Assembly: GCF_008710745.1 (NCBI RefSeq)
Contig: NZ_VYSA01000005.1
Coordinates: 124,001-188,000 of the forward strand
DNA: 64,000 nt
DNA from: Microbacterium rhizomatis
GTDB lineage: Bacteria; Actinomycetota; Actinomycetes; Actinomycetales; Microbacteriaceae
Reading direction: 5' to 3'
In this document: in pieces, positions 37,696-45,965 of the stretch
How the letters are laid out: each line of letters opens with the position of its first letter
Position numbering within the stretch: position 1 is the stretch's first letter
Notes under the pieces: model-generated
What the model saw: the letters and a program-made list of their open reading frames with translations, nothing else
The model's database searches: none
Told to the model about the DNA's origin: nothing
Made by a program: the position numbers and the translations under genes

Positions 37696-38576
37696 GCGAC
37701 CCGAGTCAGTACGTCCGCGAGCGCACCCAGGAGGGTCGCAAAGACGTACGGTGGCCTGCCGCGCCCGAGCCTCTGACCGTCCCGGTCTACGACAACCACT
37801 GCCACCTCGAGATCGCTGACGGCGACGAGCCGCTGTCGCTCGAGGCACAGCTCGCGCGTGCAGCCGGGGTCGGGATCATCGGCGTCGTGCAGGCCGGTGG
37901 CGACATCGACTCGAGTCGCTGGTCGGCGTGGGCGGCAGCATCCCACCCCCGCGTCCTGGCCGCGGTCGCCATCCACCCCAACGAGGCTCCGGCGTACAAG
38001 GCGGCGGCCCGGCTCGACGAGGCGATCGCCGTGATCGATGACCTCGCTGCTCAGCCGCGGGTGCGCGCGATCGGCGAGACAGGCCTCGACTTCTTCCGTA
38101 CGGAGGCCGACGGCATCCCTGCGCAGTTCGAGAGCTTCGAGGCCCATATCGCGCTGGCGAAGAAGCACGGGATCGCGATGCAGATCCACGATCGCGACGC
38201 ACACGATGCCGTTCTGGAGACTCTCGCGCGGGTCGGCGCTCCGGAGCGCACGGTCTTTCATTGCTTCTCCGGCGACGACGCGATGGCCCGCGTCGCCGCG
38301 GATGCCGGGTACTACCTGTCGTTCGCCGGCAATGTGACGTTCAAGAACGCCCAGAATCTGCGCGATGCACTGGCTGTCACGCCTCTGAAGCGCATCCTGG
38401 TCGAGACGGATGCCCCGTTCCTCACGCCCGTGCCTCACCGGGGTCGCCCGAACGCGCCGTACCTGATCCCTGTGACGGTGCGGTTCATGGCTGCCGAACT
38501 CGCGCTCGATGTCGACGCGCTCTGCGCGCAGCTCGCGGCCAACACGCTCGAGGTCTACGGCCCGTTCCAGGACTGA
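37692..38576 (+). CDS. tatD: TatD-family metal-dependent hydrolase
   Basis: This 294-residue TIM-barrel nuclease starts at GTG 37692, overlapping metG (GTGTGA). Metal ligands are visible in NHCHLE (about 35), IGETGLDFFR, MQIHDRDAHDAVL, FHCFSGD and VETDAPFLTP. TatD proteins act as 3'-5' exonuclease or deoxyribonuclease in DNA quality control. The first 30 residues are an extra hydrophilic segment. The metG-tatD order is common. In mycobacteria rpfB follows, but here a phosphatase gene does. Confidence 0.93.
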   Translation: MSDPSQYVRERTQEGRKDVRWPAAPEPLTVPVYDNHCHLEIADGDEPLSLEAQLARAAGVGIIGVVQAGGDIDSSRWSAWAAASHPRVLAAVAIHPNEAPAYKAAARLDEAIAVIDDLAAQPRVRAIGETGLDFFRTEADGIPAQFESFEAHIALAKKHGIAMQIHDRDAHDAVLETLARVGAPERTVFHCFSGDDAMARVAADAGYYLSFAGNVTFKNAQNLRDALAVTPLKRILVETDAPFLTPVPHRGRPNAPYLIPVTVRFMAAELALDVDALCAQLAANTLEVYGPFQD

Positions 38577-38597
38577 CCGCGACAGTACTGTTGCGGT

Positions 38598-39254
38598 GTG
38601 AACACAAACGATCCGCTCCCCGAACGACCCATTCCCGACAACCCGTCGGGCAAGCTCGTGCTGCTGCGTCACGGTGAGACGGAGTGGTCCAAGAGTGGGA
38701 AGCACACCGGTCTCACCGACATCCCACTCACCGACCGGGGGGAAGAGCTCGCTCGTGCGGCGGGCGAGCTGGTCACCGGGTACGACTTCTCGCTCGTGCT
38801 GACCTCACCGTTGCAGCGAGCGCGGCGCACCGCCGAGCTCGCAGGGCTCCAGGCTGACGTCGACCCTCTCCTCGTCGAGTGGGACTACGGCGGGTACGAG
38901 GGCCGGACGACGCGCGAAATCAGAGCGGAACTCGGCTATAACTGGAGCGCGTTCACCCATGGCGTGATCCGAGGCGAGACACCCGGTGAAACGGTGGAGG
39001 AGGTCGCCGCGCGCGCCTCGCGCGTGCTCACCCGGGTGCTGCCCGCGATGGCCGAGGGGGATGTCGCGCTGGTGGCGCACGGCCACTTCCTGCGCATTCT
39101 CACCGCCGTGTATCTGCGGATGGCTCCGCGCTTCGGAGCGCAGATCACGCTGGACGCGGGCTCGGTCTCCGTTCTCAGCTTCTACCGCGAGCAGCCGGCC
39201 ATCCTCTCCTGGAACTACGGACCCGAGCTGCCGCTCGTGCCGTCGGAGTCCTGA
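38598..39254 (+). CDS. Histidine phosphatase (phosphoglycerate mutase-like)
   Basis: This 218-residue member of the histidine phosphatase superfamily has the catalytic motif LLRHGETEWS (histidine about 27), with SPLQRARRTAELAG, WDYGGYEGRTTREIR and the second histidine in VAHGHFLRI. The Tyr-Glu-Gly segment and size match acid phosphatase/broad-specificity PGM-like enzymes rather than glycolytic GpmA. The substrate is unknown. GTG at 38598 follows TACTGT by six bases, so translation may be leaderless. It converges on a small membrane protein gene 12 bp away. Confidence 0.88.
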   Translation: MNTNDPLPERPIPDNPSGKLVLLRHGETEWSKSGKHTGLTDIPLTDRGEELARAAGELVTGYDFSLVLTSPLQRARRTAELAGLQADVDPLLVEWDYGGYEGRTTREIRAELGYNWSAFTHGVIRGETPGETVEEVAARASRVLTRVLPAMAEGDVALVAHGHFLRILTAVYLRMAPRFGAQITLDAGSVSVLSFYREQPAILSWNYGPELPLVPSES

Positions 39255-39266
39255 GGCGACTGCCGG

Positions 39267-39473
39267 TCAGGACGTGCCGCGTCGCCGGCCGACGACGATC
39301 GCGACGACGACCAGCACAGCTCCGATGATCAGCACGATCGGGCCGATCGTCGCCCACAGGGACGAGCCGCTCATCACCGACCCGCCCAGCACGTTGAACC
39401 CTTGAAGGGTCCACACCAGCCCGATCGCGAGAAGCACGACACCGATGACGACGAGCGGCCAGCTTCGCTTCAT
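39267..39473 (-). CDS. Conserved small two-helix membrane protein
   Basis: This 68-residue protein has two transmembrane helices, WPLVVIGVVLLAIGLVWTL and TIGPIVLIIGAVLVVVAIVV, joined by a loop FNVLGGSVMSGSSLWA and ended by a basic RRRGTS tail. The pattern LQGFNVLGGSVM ... WATIGP recurs in small actinobacterial membrane proteins of unknown function. ATG at 39473 is the natural start; the open frame upstream has no resemblance. Nothing in the neighbourhood indicates a role. Confidence 0.7.
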   Translation of the reverse strand: MKRSWPLVVIGVVLLAIGLVWTLQGFNVLGGSVMSGSSLWATIGPIVLIIGAVLVVVAIVVGRRRGTS

Positions 39474-39549
39474 ATCGCGACCATAGGCCGATGCGCCGCG
39501 CCTGGCAATGCCCCACCCACCTGCGCCCCACACACCTGCCTGCCGCGCG

Positions 39550-39620
39550 ACGTCGGAGAATGAGGCGAATGCCGGAGGATTTCGCTGAAATCCTCCGGCA
39601 TTCGGGTGATTCTCCGACGT
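39550..39620. terminator. 71-bp near-perfect palindrome, probable terminator of the sugar porter gene
   Basis: The inner stem GAATGCCGGAGGATTTC-GCT-GAAATCCTCCGGCATTC is perfect over 17 bp (39567-39603). The outer arms ACGTCGGAGAAT and ATTCTCCGACGT add 12 bp after a 5-bp internal loop. It lies just downstream of the minus-strand sugar porter gene and upstream of the small membrane protein gene. Confidence 0.65.
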
Positions 39621-39653
39621 TCGGATGCCGGCAACCCGGCCCTAGCCGCCGAG

Positions 39654-41120
39654 CTAGGCCTTGGCGTCGGCCTTGGCGGGCCGATGGAACAGGGTCTCGG
39701 TCTTCTCGAGCTCCATGCCCTTCGTCTCGGGGATCTTGAAGAAGACGTAGAAGAACGACAGGGCGGCGAAGGCGGCGTACATGCCGTATGTGAGGGGCAG
39801 AGACCACGCCGACATCGCCGGGAAGCTCACGGTGATCAGGAAGTTCGCGATCCACTGGGCGCCGGCGGCGACGCCGAGGGCCTTGCCGCGGATGCGGCTC
39901 GGGAAGATCTCGCCGAGGAGCACCCAGACCAGGGGACCCCACGAGGCGCCGAACCCGATCACGAAGATGTTCGCTGCGACCAGCGCGATCGGCCCCCACG
40001 GGGCCCCGAGCGAGACCGCGCCCTCGGCATCCGTCGTCGAGAACATGAACGCGATGGCCATGGTGCCGAGCGAGAGCGCCATCATGACCGAGCCGGTCAG
40101 CAGGATCGGCTTCCGCCCGACGCGGTCGACCAGGAAGATCGCGATCAGGGTCACCAGGACGTTCGTGATCGAGGTGACCACGCTGATCGTCAGCGACGCG
40201 CTCTCGGGGAACCCGACCGACTGCCAGAGCGTGGTCGAGTAGTAGAAGATCACATTGATGCCGACGAACTGCTGGAACACCGACAGGATGATGCCGACCC
40301 AGACGATGCCCTGAAGCCCGAACACCGGGCCTCTGAGCGAGACACCCTGCGTCTTCTTGTCCTCCTCGATCGCGTTGGTCAGCTCTTTCATCGTCTGGTT
40401 CAGGTCGGCGGGCGGAACGAGTCGGGAGAAGATCTCCTTCGCCTCGTCGTTGCGTCCCTTGCTGATCAGATACCTGGGGGATTCGGGAACGGTGAAGGAC
40501 AGGATGCCGTACACCGCCGCCGGGATGATGCCGACGATGAACATCCACCGCCACGCCTCGAGTCCGAACCACAGCACGCTGTCTGCGCCGCCGGCCGCAT
40601 TCGCGAGCAGAGCGTCGGACAGGAGGGCGGCGAAGATACCGATCGTGATGGCCAGCTGCTGCAGCGAGGCCAGGCCGCCGCGGATCTGCCGCGGCGCGAT
40701 CTCGGCGATGTACGCCGGGGCGACCACCGATGCGATGCCGATCCCGAGACCGCCGATGATGCGCCACAGCGCGAGGTCCCAGACGGAGAACGCGAGTCCG
40801 GCGCCGAGCGAGCTGACGAAGAACATGACGGCCCCGAGGAACATGACCCGGAGGCGACCCCATCGGTCTGACAGGTTGCCGGCGAGGATCGCGCCCACCG
40901 CGCAGCCGAGGAGCGCGATCGCGACCACGAAGCCGGTGATGACCGCGTTCAGCCCGAAATCGGCCTGGATCGAATCGACGGCGCCGTTGATGACGGAGGA
41001 GTCGAATCCGAAGAGGAATCCGCCGACCGCAGCGGCGACGGACAGGCCTATCGCTCTTCTTCCGTATGGGCCTCGCAGAGAGAACGAACCAGTGGGAATG
41101 GAACCGGCGTTATCTGTCAT
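39654..41120 (-). CDS. MFS sugar porter
   Basis: This 488-residue, 12-helix transporter of the sugar porter family has the first-half signature LSDRWGRLRVM, PAYIAEIAPRQIRG and VPESPRYLISKGR. QQFVGINVIFYYST is the helix-7 sugar-binding motif, VDRVGRKPILL the second-half signature, and IPETKGMELEKTE the C-terminal signature. It is similar in layout to XylE/AraE/GalP and IolT proton symporters. Substrate choice among pentose, hexose or inositol cannot be decided. It is monocistronic on the minus strand and divergent from rsmA. Confidence 0.93.
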   Translation of the reverse strand: MTDNAGSIPTGSFSLRGPYGRRAIGLSVAAAVGGFLFGFDSSVINGAVDSIQADFGLNAVITGFVVAIALLGCAVGAILAGNLSDRWGRLRVMFLGAVMFFVSSLGAGLAFSVWDLALWRIIGGLGIGIASVVAPAYIAEIAPRQIRGGLASLQQLAITIGIFAALLSDALLANAAGGADSVLWFGLEAWRWMFIVGIIPAAVYGILSFTVPESPRYLISKGRNDEAKEIFSRLVPPADLNQTMKELTNAIEEDKKTQGVSLRGPVFGLQGIVWVGIILSVFQQFVGINVIFYYSTTLWQSVGFPESASLTISVVTSITNVLVTLIAIFLVDRVGRKPILLTGSVMMALSLGTMAIAFMFSTTDAEGAVSLGAPWGPIALVAANIFVIGFGASWGPLVWVLLGEIFPSRIRGKALGVAAGAQWIANFLITVSFPAMSAWSLPLTYGMYAAFAALSFFYVFFKIPETKGMELEKTETLFHRPAKADAKA

Positions 41121-41190
41121 GGCGCAACCCTACCGACGCGGCGTCCCCTCGGACAGTGGACTTGAGTCGCGTGTCTATACAGTGATAGCT

Positions 41191-42036
41191 ATGCCCGTGA
41201 CTCTGCTCGGTGCGTCCGAGATCCGCGCGCTCGCGGCCGAACTGGACGTCACTCCCACCAAGAAGCTGGGCCAGAACTTCGTCGTCGACGCCAACACCGT
41301 GCGCCGGATCGTCGCTGTGGCCGGTGTGCGCGCGGGGGAGCGGGTGGTCGAAGTCGGCCCCGGACTGGGGTCGCTCACCCTCGCGATCCTCGAGACCGGA
41401 GCATCCGTCACCGCCGTCGAGATCGATCACCGACTGGCCGCGCGACTCTCGCAGACGGCCGCCGCGCACGGCGTGGATGCGAGGTCGCTCGATGTCGTCG
41501 ACGCGGACGCGCTCCGGATCACGGATCTGCCGGGCGACCCGACCGTCCTGGTCGCCAACCTGCCCTACAACGTGTCGGTGCCGGTGCTGCTGCACTTCCT
41601 CGAGCACTTCCCGAGCCTCGCGCGCGGCGTCGTGATGGTGCAGGCCGAGGTGGGCGAGCGCCTCGCGGCCCCGCCCGGATCCAAGACCTACGGCGCACCG
41701 AGCGTCAAGGCCGCCTGGTACGGGCGATGGCGCCTGGCCGGCATGGTCTCGCGGCAGGTGTTCTGGCCGGTGCCGAACGTCGACAGCGTGCTGGTCGGCT
41801 TCGAGCGGGATGCGCAGGAGCGGGGAACCGACGAGGAGCGCGTGCGCACGTTCCGCATCGTCGACGCCGCGTTCCAGCAGCGGAGGAAGATGCTGAGGCA
41901 GGCGCTCTCCGGCGTCCTGGGCGGGACGTCGGCCGAAGCATCCGCCGTTCTCGAGGCCGCAGGAGTCGCACCCACGGCGCGCGGCGAGGAGCTCTCGATC
42001 GACGATTTCGTGAGAATCGCGGCATCGGCCGCCTGA
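41191..42036 (+). CDS. rsmA: 16S rRNA A1518/A1519 dimethyltransferase RsmA (KsgA)
   Basis: This 281-residue enzyme dimethylates two adjacent adenines in helix 45 of 16S rRNA. Motifs are KKLGQNFVVDANTVRRI, VEVGPGLGSLTLAIL (SAM-binding), VTAVEIDHRLA and the catalytic VANLPYNVSVPVLLHF; FWPVPNVDSVLV is in the C-terminal region. ATG at 41191 fits the family start; TATACA lies nine bases upstream of it. In related genomes ispE follows rsmA directly. Here three genes (phosphoesterase, Stealth, aldo/keto reductase) lie between. Confidence 0.95.
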   Translation: MPVTLLGASEIRALAAELDVTPTKKLGQNFVVDANTVRRIVAVAGVRAGERVVEVGPGLGSLTLAILETGASVTAVEIDHRLAARLSQTAAAHGVDARSLDVVDADALRITDLPGDPTVLVANLPYNVSVPVLLHFLEHFPSLARGVVMVQAEVGERLAAPPGSKTYGAPSVKAAWYGRWRLAGMVSRQVFWPVPNVDSVLVGFERDAQERGTDEERVRTFRIVDAAFQQRRKMLRQALSGVLGGTSAEASAVLEAAGVAPTARGEELSIDDFVRIAASAA

Positions 42037-42130
42037 GGTGACCGGAAGTCGTCGTACGAATGACGGATTCGGCGTATTCATCGCGCGTTCATACCCAGGC
42101 AACCGAAACATGCCGGTAACATGAACCCCC

Positions 42131-42187
42131 ATCCGTCACACTGGCGGGACGCCCGGTGCCGCACCGGCGTCAGGGGGAGTGACGGAT
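42131..42187 (+). promoter_or_regulatory. Structured 5' leader of the phosphoesterase gene
   Basis: A 9-bp outer stem (ATCCGTCAC 42131-42139 with GTGACGGAT 42179-42187) encloses an inner hairpin (ACGCC-C-GGTG with CACC-GGCGT, 42149-42170) and the likely ribosome site AGGGGGAG (42172-42179). The last base of the stem is one base before ATG 42189. This could hold the start region closed and act as a switch or thermometer. Confidence 0.4.
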
Positions 42188-42188
42188 C

Positions 42189-43118
42189 ATGCGCACCACC
42201 GAGCACGCATCGCCGGAACGGGTTCTGCTGCACATCAGCGACACGCACCTGCGTGCGCACGGTTCACGCCTCTTCGACCTCATCGACTCCGCCGAGCGGC
42301 TCGGCCGAGCTTTCGCGGCGATCGAGGCCTCCGGCATCCGGCCCGACGCGATCGTCTTCACCGGCGACCTCGCCGACTGCGGCGAGCATGACGCGTACGT
42401 GCAGCTCCGTGCGCTCGTCGAACCCTTCGCCGCGCGCCTGGGCGCCCGCGTGTTCTGGGTCATGGGCAATCATGACGACCGCGCCGCCTTCCGCAGCGGT
42501 CTCCTCGACGACGCAGGCGCCGACACACGCCCGGTCGACTCCGTCGAAGAGATCGACGGTCTTCGCATCATCACCCTCGACACGAGCGTCCCGGGCCTGC
42601 ACCACGGCGAGGTGCGGCCCGAGCAGCTGCGCTGGCTCGCCGATGTGCTCGCGACCCCGGCGCCGCTGGGCACCATCCTCGCGATGCACCATCCTCCGGT
42701 CCCGAGCGTGCTGGCGCTCGCCGCGAGCGTCGAGCTGCGCGACCAGCGCAGCCTCGCCGCCGTCCTGCGGGGGACGGATGTGCGCACGATCATCGCCGGC
42801 CACCTGCACTACTCGACGTTCGCGACCTTCGCGGGCATCCCCGTGTCGGTGGCGTCGGCGACGTGCTACACGCAAGACCTCACGGTGCCGATCGGCGGCA
42901 CGCGGCCCCAGGACGGCGCGCAGGCGTTCAATCTGGTCCACGTATACGACGACACCATCGTGCACTCGGTCGTCCCCGTCGAGGCGACCACGACGCTCGA
43001 GTACATCGATCCCGACGAGGCGCGCAGACGTCTGGCCGAGGCGGGCATCGCCCCGCGCGAAGTCAGCCGATCGAACCGGATCGCCCCACCGACGGAGCCC
43101 ATTCCCGTCCTGGGCTGA
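42189..43118 (+). CDS. CpdA/Icc-like metallophosphoesterase
   Basis: This 309-residue calcineurin-type phosphoesterase has the metal-binding signature ISDTHLR (about 16), FTGDLADCGEH, VMGNHDDRA, MHHPP and AGHLHY, in order. The class includes 3',5'-cAMP phosphodiesterases (CpdA) and class III cyclic nucleotide phosphodiesterases. A related actinobacterial type is annotated only as phosphodiesterase, so the substrate is inferred. Its translation start sits at the foot of a structured leader. Its 3' end overlaps the convergent Stealth gene by 56 bp. Confidence 0.88.
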   Translation: MRTTEHASPERVLLHISDTHLRAHGSRLFDLIDSAERLGRAFAAIEASGIRPDAIVFTGDLADCGEHDAYVQLRALVEPFAARLGARVFWVMGNHDDRAAFRSGLLDDAGADTRPVDSVEEIDGLRIITLDTSVPGLHHGEVRPEQLRWLADVLATPAPLGTILAMHHPPVPSVLALAASVELRDQRSLAAVLRGTDVRTIIAGHLHYSTFATFAGIPVSVASATCYTQDLTVPIGGTRPQDGAQAFNLVHVYDDTIVHSVVPVEATTTLEYIDPDEARRRLAEAGIAPREVSRSNRIAPPTEPIPVLG

Positions 43119-44670
43119 CGGTGCCTGTGTCGACCGCCACCTCGCTGCGCTCCCACGGTGCCCGCACGGGGAAGAGCGTGCCGAGCAGGCTCTGAACGGT
43201 CCGCACGCGTACGTGTTCCGGCACCTCCGCCTCGCCGCCGTCGTTGAGGCAGAACATGTCGATGTCGCGGCGTTCGGCGAGCCGCTCCATGCGGCCCAGC
43301 GAGTCCGACAGCGTCGTCTGCAGGTAGCGCACCCGCGGCTCGCGCGTCGAGACCGCCCGGCCGGTGAAGAGCGAGTAGTAGTGGTAGAGGCTGTTGGTCA
43401 CCGAGATGTCGGTGGCCGAACGGAAGCGCGACGCCGAAGTACGGGCGAAATCGTCGGGGAAGGCCTCTTCCAGTTCGCTCAGGATGCTGCGCCGCAACGG
43501 CACGGGGCAGTGCTCCAGATCGTGCGTGATCACGCGGCCGAAGCGCCGCTCGAGCAGAGCCCGGTTCACGCGGAGGGCGTTGTCGTGCCCGCTTCGCCCG
43601 GCGCGAGGAGCGCCTGTGCCGATGCGCACGCCGCTCTCGACGAATCGCGTCACTCCACCGGCCGAGAAGAACAGCTCGGGCTCGACGGGTCGCCCGAAGA
43701 ACATGTCGTCGTTCGAGTAGAGGAAATGCTCGGCGAGACCATCGATGCGATGCAGCTGCGACTCGACCGCGTGCGAATTGTGGATGGGCAGGACCGACGG
43801 GTCGGGGAAGAAGTCCTCGCTCCGAACGATCGTGACCTTCGGATGCTCGGCGAGCCACGCCGGTCGCTCGGAGTCGGTGGCGATGAAGATCCGCCGCACC
43901 CATGGCGCGTACATGTTCACGCTGCGGAGGGCGAAGCGGAGCTCGTCGACGTGACGGTAGCGCGCGGGGCCGTCATCGCCCTCGCCCACCACGTACTCGG
44001 ATTGTGCGGCCGCGCGCTGGCGCTGGAACTCGCTGGAGGAGCCGTCCACCCACGAGAACACCATGTCGACCGGGTGCGTGACATCGGAGGGCTGCGGATC
44101 GAACATGCCGCTGATCGTGCGCCAGGAGCGTCCATAGGCTTCGATGTCGACGAACGTCAGATCGTCGGTGGCCATGATCTTCCGGGTGAGCGCGTTGGCG
44201 TGCGGGGCGTGCACGACATCGGCGCCGAACCGCCAGAATTCGAGGTTCACCGCGGTCGCCGCGCCGTAGCGCATCGCACCGTCGGCGGTGATGCGCGGGC
44301 GGAAGACCCTGAGGGCGCTGGGCGACGAGGGCACCGACACATCGTGCAGCGGAATCGCCGACCCGCCGCGGACCTTCGCGTACAGCGGCTCCCGTGCGCT
44401 CGCGCCGGTGAGGGCGGCGAGGGTCGCCGTGCGCAGATCGAGGTCGATCGCCAGCGCGGTCGTGCGGCCGGCTCGGCGGACGAGGAGACCCGTGATCCCG
44501 GCATCCTCCAGGGTCTGCGCGATGAAGAGCAGATCGGCATCATGCGCGGCCGAGGGCGAGACGTCCTCATGCACGAGATGCAGCATCCCGTGCGCGAGCA
44601 CCACGTCTTCACGGGCGAGCAGCGCGTTCCAGGGCTGCGGGTCGCGAGGAAGGGCGGTGAGAGTCGTCAT
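43063..44670 (-). CDS. Stealth-family capsule/exopolysaccharide phosphotransferase
   Basis: This 535-residue Stealth protein transfers hexose-1-phosphate in capsule or exopolysaccharide synthesis. All four conserved regions are visible: CR1 DMVFSWVDGSSSEFQ, CR2 HVDELRFALRSVNMYAPWV, CR3 SQLHRIDGLAEHFLYSNDDM and CR4 around FPDDFARTSASRFRS. The N-terminal 210 residues are a less conserved extension containing two degenerate sugar-enzyme-like segments. ATG at 44670 is chosen, with the region beyond being Arg/Pro-rich noise. No other capsule gene is nearby. The last 17 codons overlap the end of the phosphoesterase gene. Confidence 0.88.
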   Translation of the reverse strand: MTTLTALPRDPQPWNALLAREDVVLAHGMLHLVHEDVSPSAAHDADLLFIAQTLEDAGITGLLVRRAGRTTALAIDLDLRTATLAALTGASAREPLYAKVRGGSAIPLHDVSVPSSPSALRVFRPRITADGAMRYGAATAVNLEFWRFGADVVHAPHANALTRKIMATDDLTFVDIEAYGRSWRTISGMFDPQPSDVTHPVDMVFSWVDGSSSEFQRQRAAAQSEYVVGEGDDGPARYRHVDELRFALRSVNMYAPWVRRIFIATDSERPAWLAEHPKVTIVRSEDFFPDPSVLPIHNSHAVESQLHRIDGLAEHFLYSNDDMFFGRPVEPELFFSAGGVTRFVESGVRIGTGAPRAGRSGHDNALRVNRALLERRFGRVITHDLEHCPVPLRRSILSELEEAFPDDFARTSASRFRSATDISVTNSLYHYYSLFTGRAVSTREPRVRYLQTTLSDSLGRMERLAERRDIDMFCLNDGGEAEVPEHVRVRTVQSLLGTLFPVRAPWERSEVAVDTGTVSPGREWAPSVGRSGSIG

Positions 44671-44897
44671 GTAATCCGTTCGATGGAGCGGCCGCCGAAA
44701 GGGCGGGAGGGGGGCTGCGGAGACAACCGGGGAGCGGCGCCGCAGGGGCACCGGCTGGGCCAGCGTAGATCGCCGACGTTTCGGGCGGATTGCGCGCTGT
44801 TCCCGTTGCGCGCGAAACATCCGCCTGGTATAAGCCGATCATCGCATGACTTGTGGATGGCTGACACCACCCCGCAGGAAGTGGCTAGCCTGGGGTG

Positions 44898-45965
44898 GTG
44901 ACCGACGATCAGCGCTTTCCCACCGGCATTCCCGAGATCCATCGCCCGTACGCAGCCGCTCCCGAGCGGTACGACCTGACCGAGTACCGGCAGGTCGGCA
45001 CCTCAGGACTCTTCCTCCCCCCGATCTCGCTCGGACTGTGGTGGAACTTCGGTGACAACATCCCCTTCGACCGCCAGCGCACGGTGCTGCGCCACGCGTT
45101 CGATCACGGCATCACGCATTTCGACCTCGCGAACAATTACGGGCCGCCCTACGGATCCGCCGAGACGAACTTCGGGCGCATGATGCGCGAAGACTTCGCG
45201 CCCTACCGCGACGAGCTGATCCTCTCGTCGAAGGCGGGATATGACTTCTGGCCCGGCCCGTACGGCAACCATGGCTCGCGCAAGTATCTGATCGCGAGCG
45301 CCGAGGCGTCGCTGAAGCGGATGAGCGTCGACTACGTCGACATCTTCTACTCGCATCGCGTCGACCCCGTGACACCCATCGAAGAGACCATCGGAGCCCT
45401 CGACGCGCTCGTTCGCCAGGGCAAGGCGCTGTACGTCGGCATCTCGTCGTACAGCGCGGAGCGCACCGCCGTCGCTGCCGCCACAGCCCGCAGCCTCGGG
45501 ACGCCGCTGGTCATCCACCAGCCTGCCTATTCGATCCTCAACCGCTGGGTCGAAGACGGACTCACCGGCGTGCTCGCCCAGGAGGGCATGGGCGCGATCG
45601 CCTTCACCCCGCTCGCCCAGGGACTGCTCACCGACAAGTACCTCGGCGGCGGCCCCGCAGACCGCTCGCAGAAGCGCGGCTCGCTCCCCGCCTCGCCGCT
45701 CTCGGACGACGGTCTCGCCAAGCTCCGCGGCCTCGACGTGATCGCGAAGGAGCGCGGTCAGACCCTCGCGCAGATGGCGATCCAGTGGGTGCTGCGCGAC
45801 CCGGTCGTGACCTCGGCGCTGATCGGAGCATCCCGCCCCGAACAGCTCGACGAGAACATCGCCGCACTCGCCGGGCCGGCGTTCGACACCGCCGAGATCG
45901 AGCAGATCGACGCGCTGTCGGACGGGATCGACGTGGATCTGTGGGCGGAGTCGGCATCCCAGTGA
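44898..45965 (+). CDS. Aldo/keto reductase (YghZ/MgrA, L-glyceraldehyde-3-P reductase-like)
   Basis: This 355-residue TIM-barrel NADPH-dependent reductase has catalytic residues in FDLANNYGPPYGSAE (Asp and Tyr), SSKAGYDFWPGPYG (Lys) and YSHRVDPVTP (His). The FWPGPYG and YGPPYGSAE segments are specific to the YghZ/MgrA and Kv-beta-like branch, which detoxifies methylglyoxal and reduces L-glyceraldehyde 3-phosphate. GTG at 44898 follows TAGCCT by seven bases, so it may be leaderless; GTG at 44895 is an alternative. ispE overlaps its stop by four bases. Confidence 0.9.
   Translation: MTDDQRFPTGIPEIHRPYAAAPERYDLTEYRQVGTSGLFLPPISLGLWWNFGDNIPFDRQRTVLRHAFDHGITHFDLANNYGPPYGSAETNFGRMMREDFAPYRDELILSSKAGYDFWPGPYGNHGSRKYLIASAEASLKRMSVDYVDIFYSHRVDPVTPIEETIGALDALVRQGKALYVGISSYSAERTAVAAATARSLGTPLVIHQPAYSILNRWVEDGLTGVLAQEGMGAIAFTPLAQGLLTDKYLGGGPADRSQKRGSLPASPLSDDGLAKLRGLDVIAKERGQTLAQMAIQWVLRDPVVTSALIGASRPEQLDENIAALAGPAFDTAEIEQIDALSDGIDVDLWAESASQ

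Noticed and set aside
35164..37848. Long open frame on the minus strand opposite rsmI and metG
   Set aside because: It is antisense to two certain genes, is rich in Arg/Asp/His/Gly as expected from GC-rich shadow frames, and has no recognisable domain. Other long antisense frames (for example opposite the ClpC-like, hrpA, gadB and glmU genes) were dropped for the same reason.
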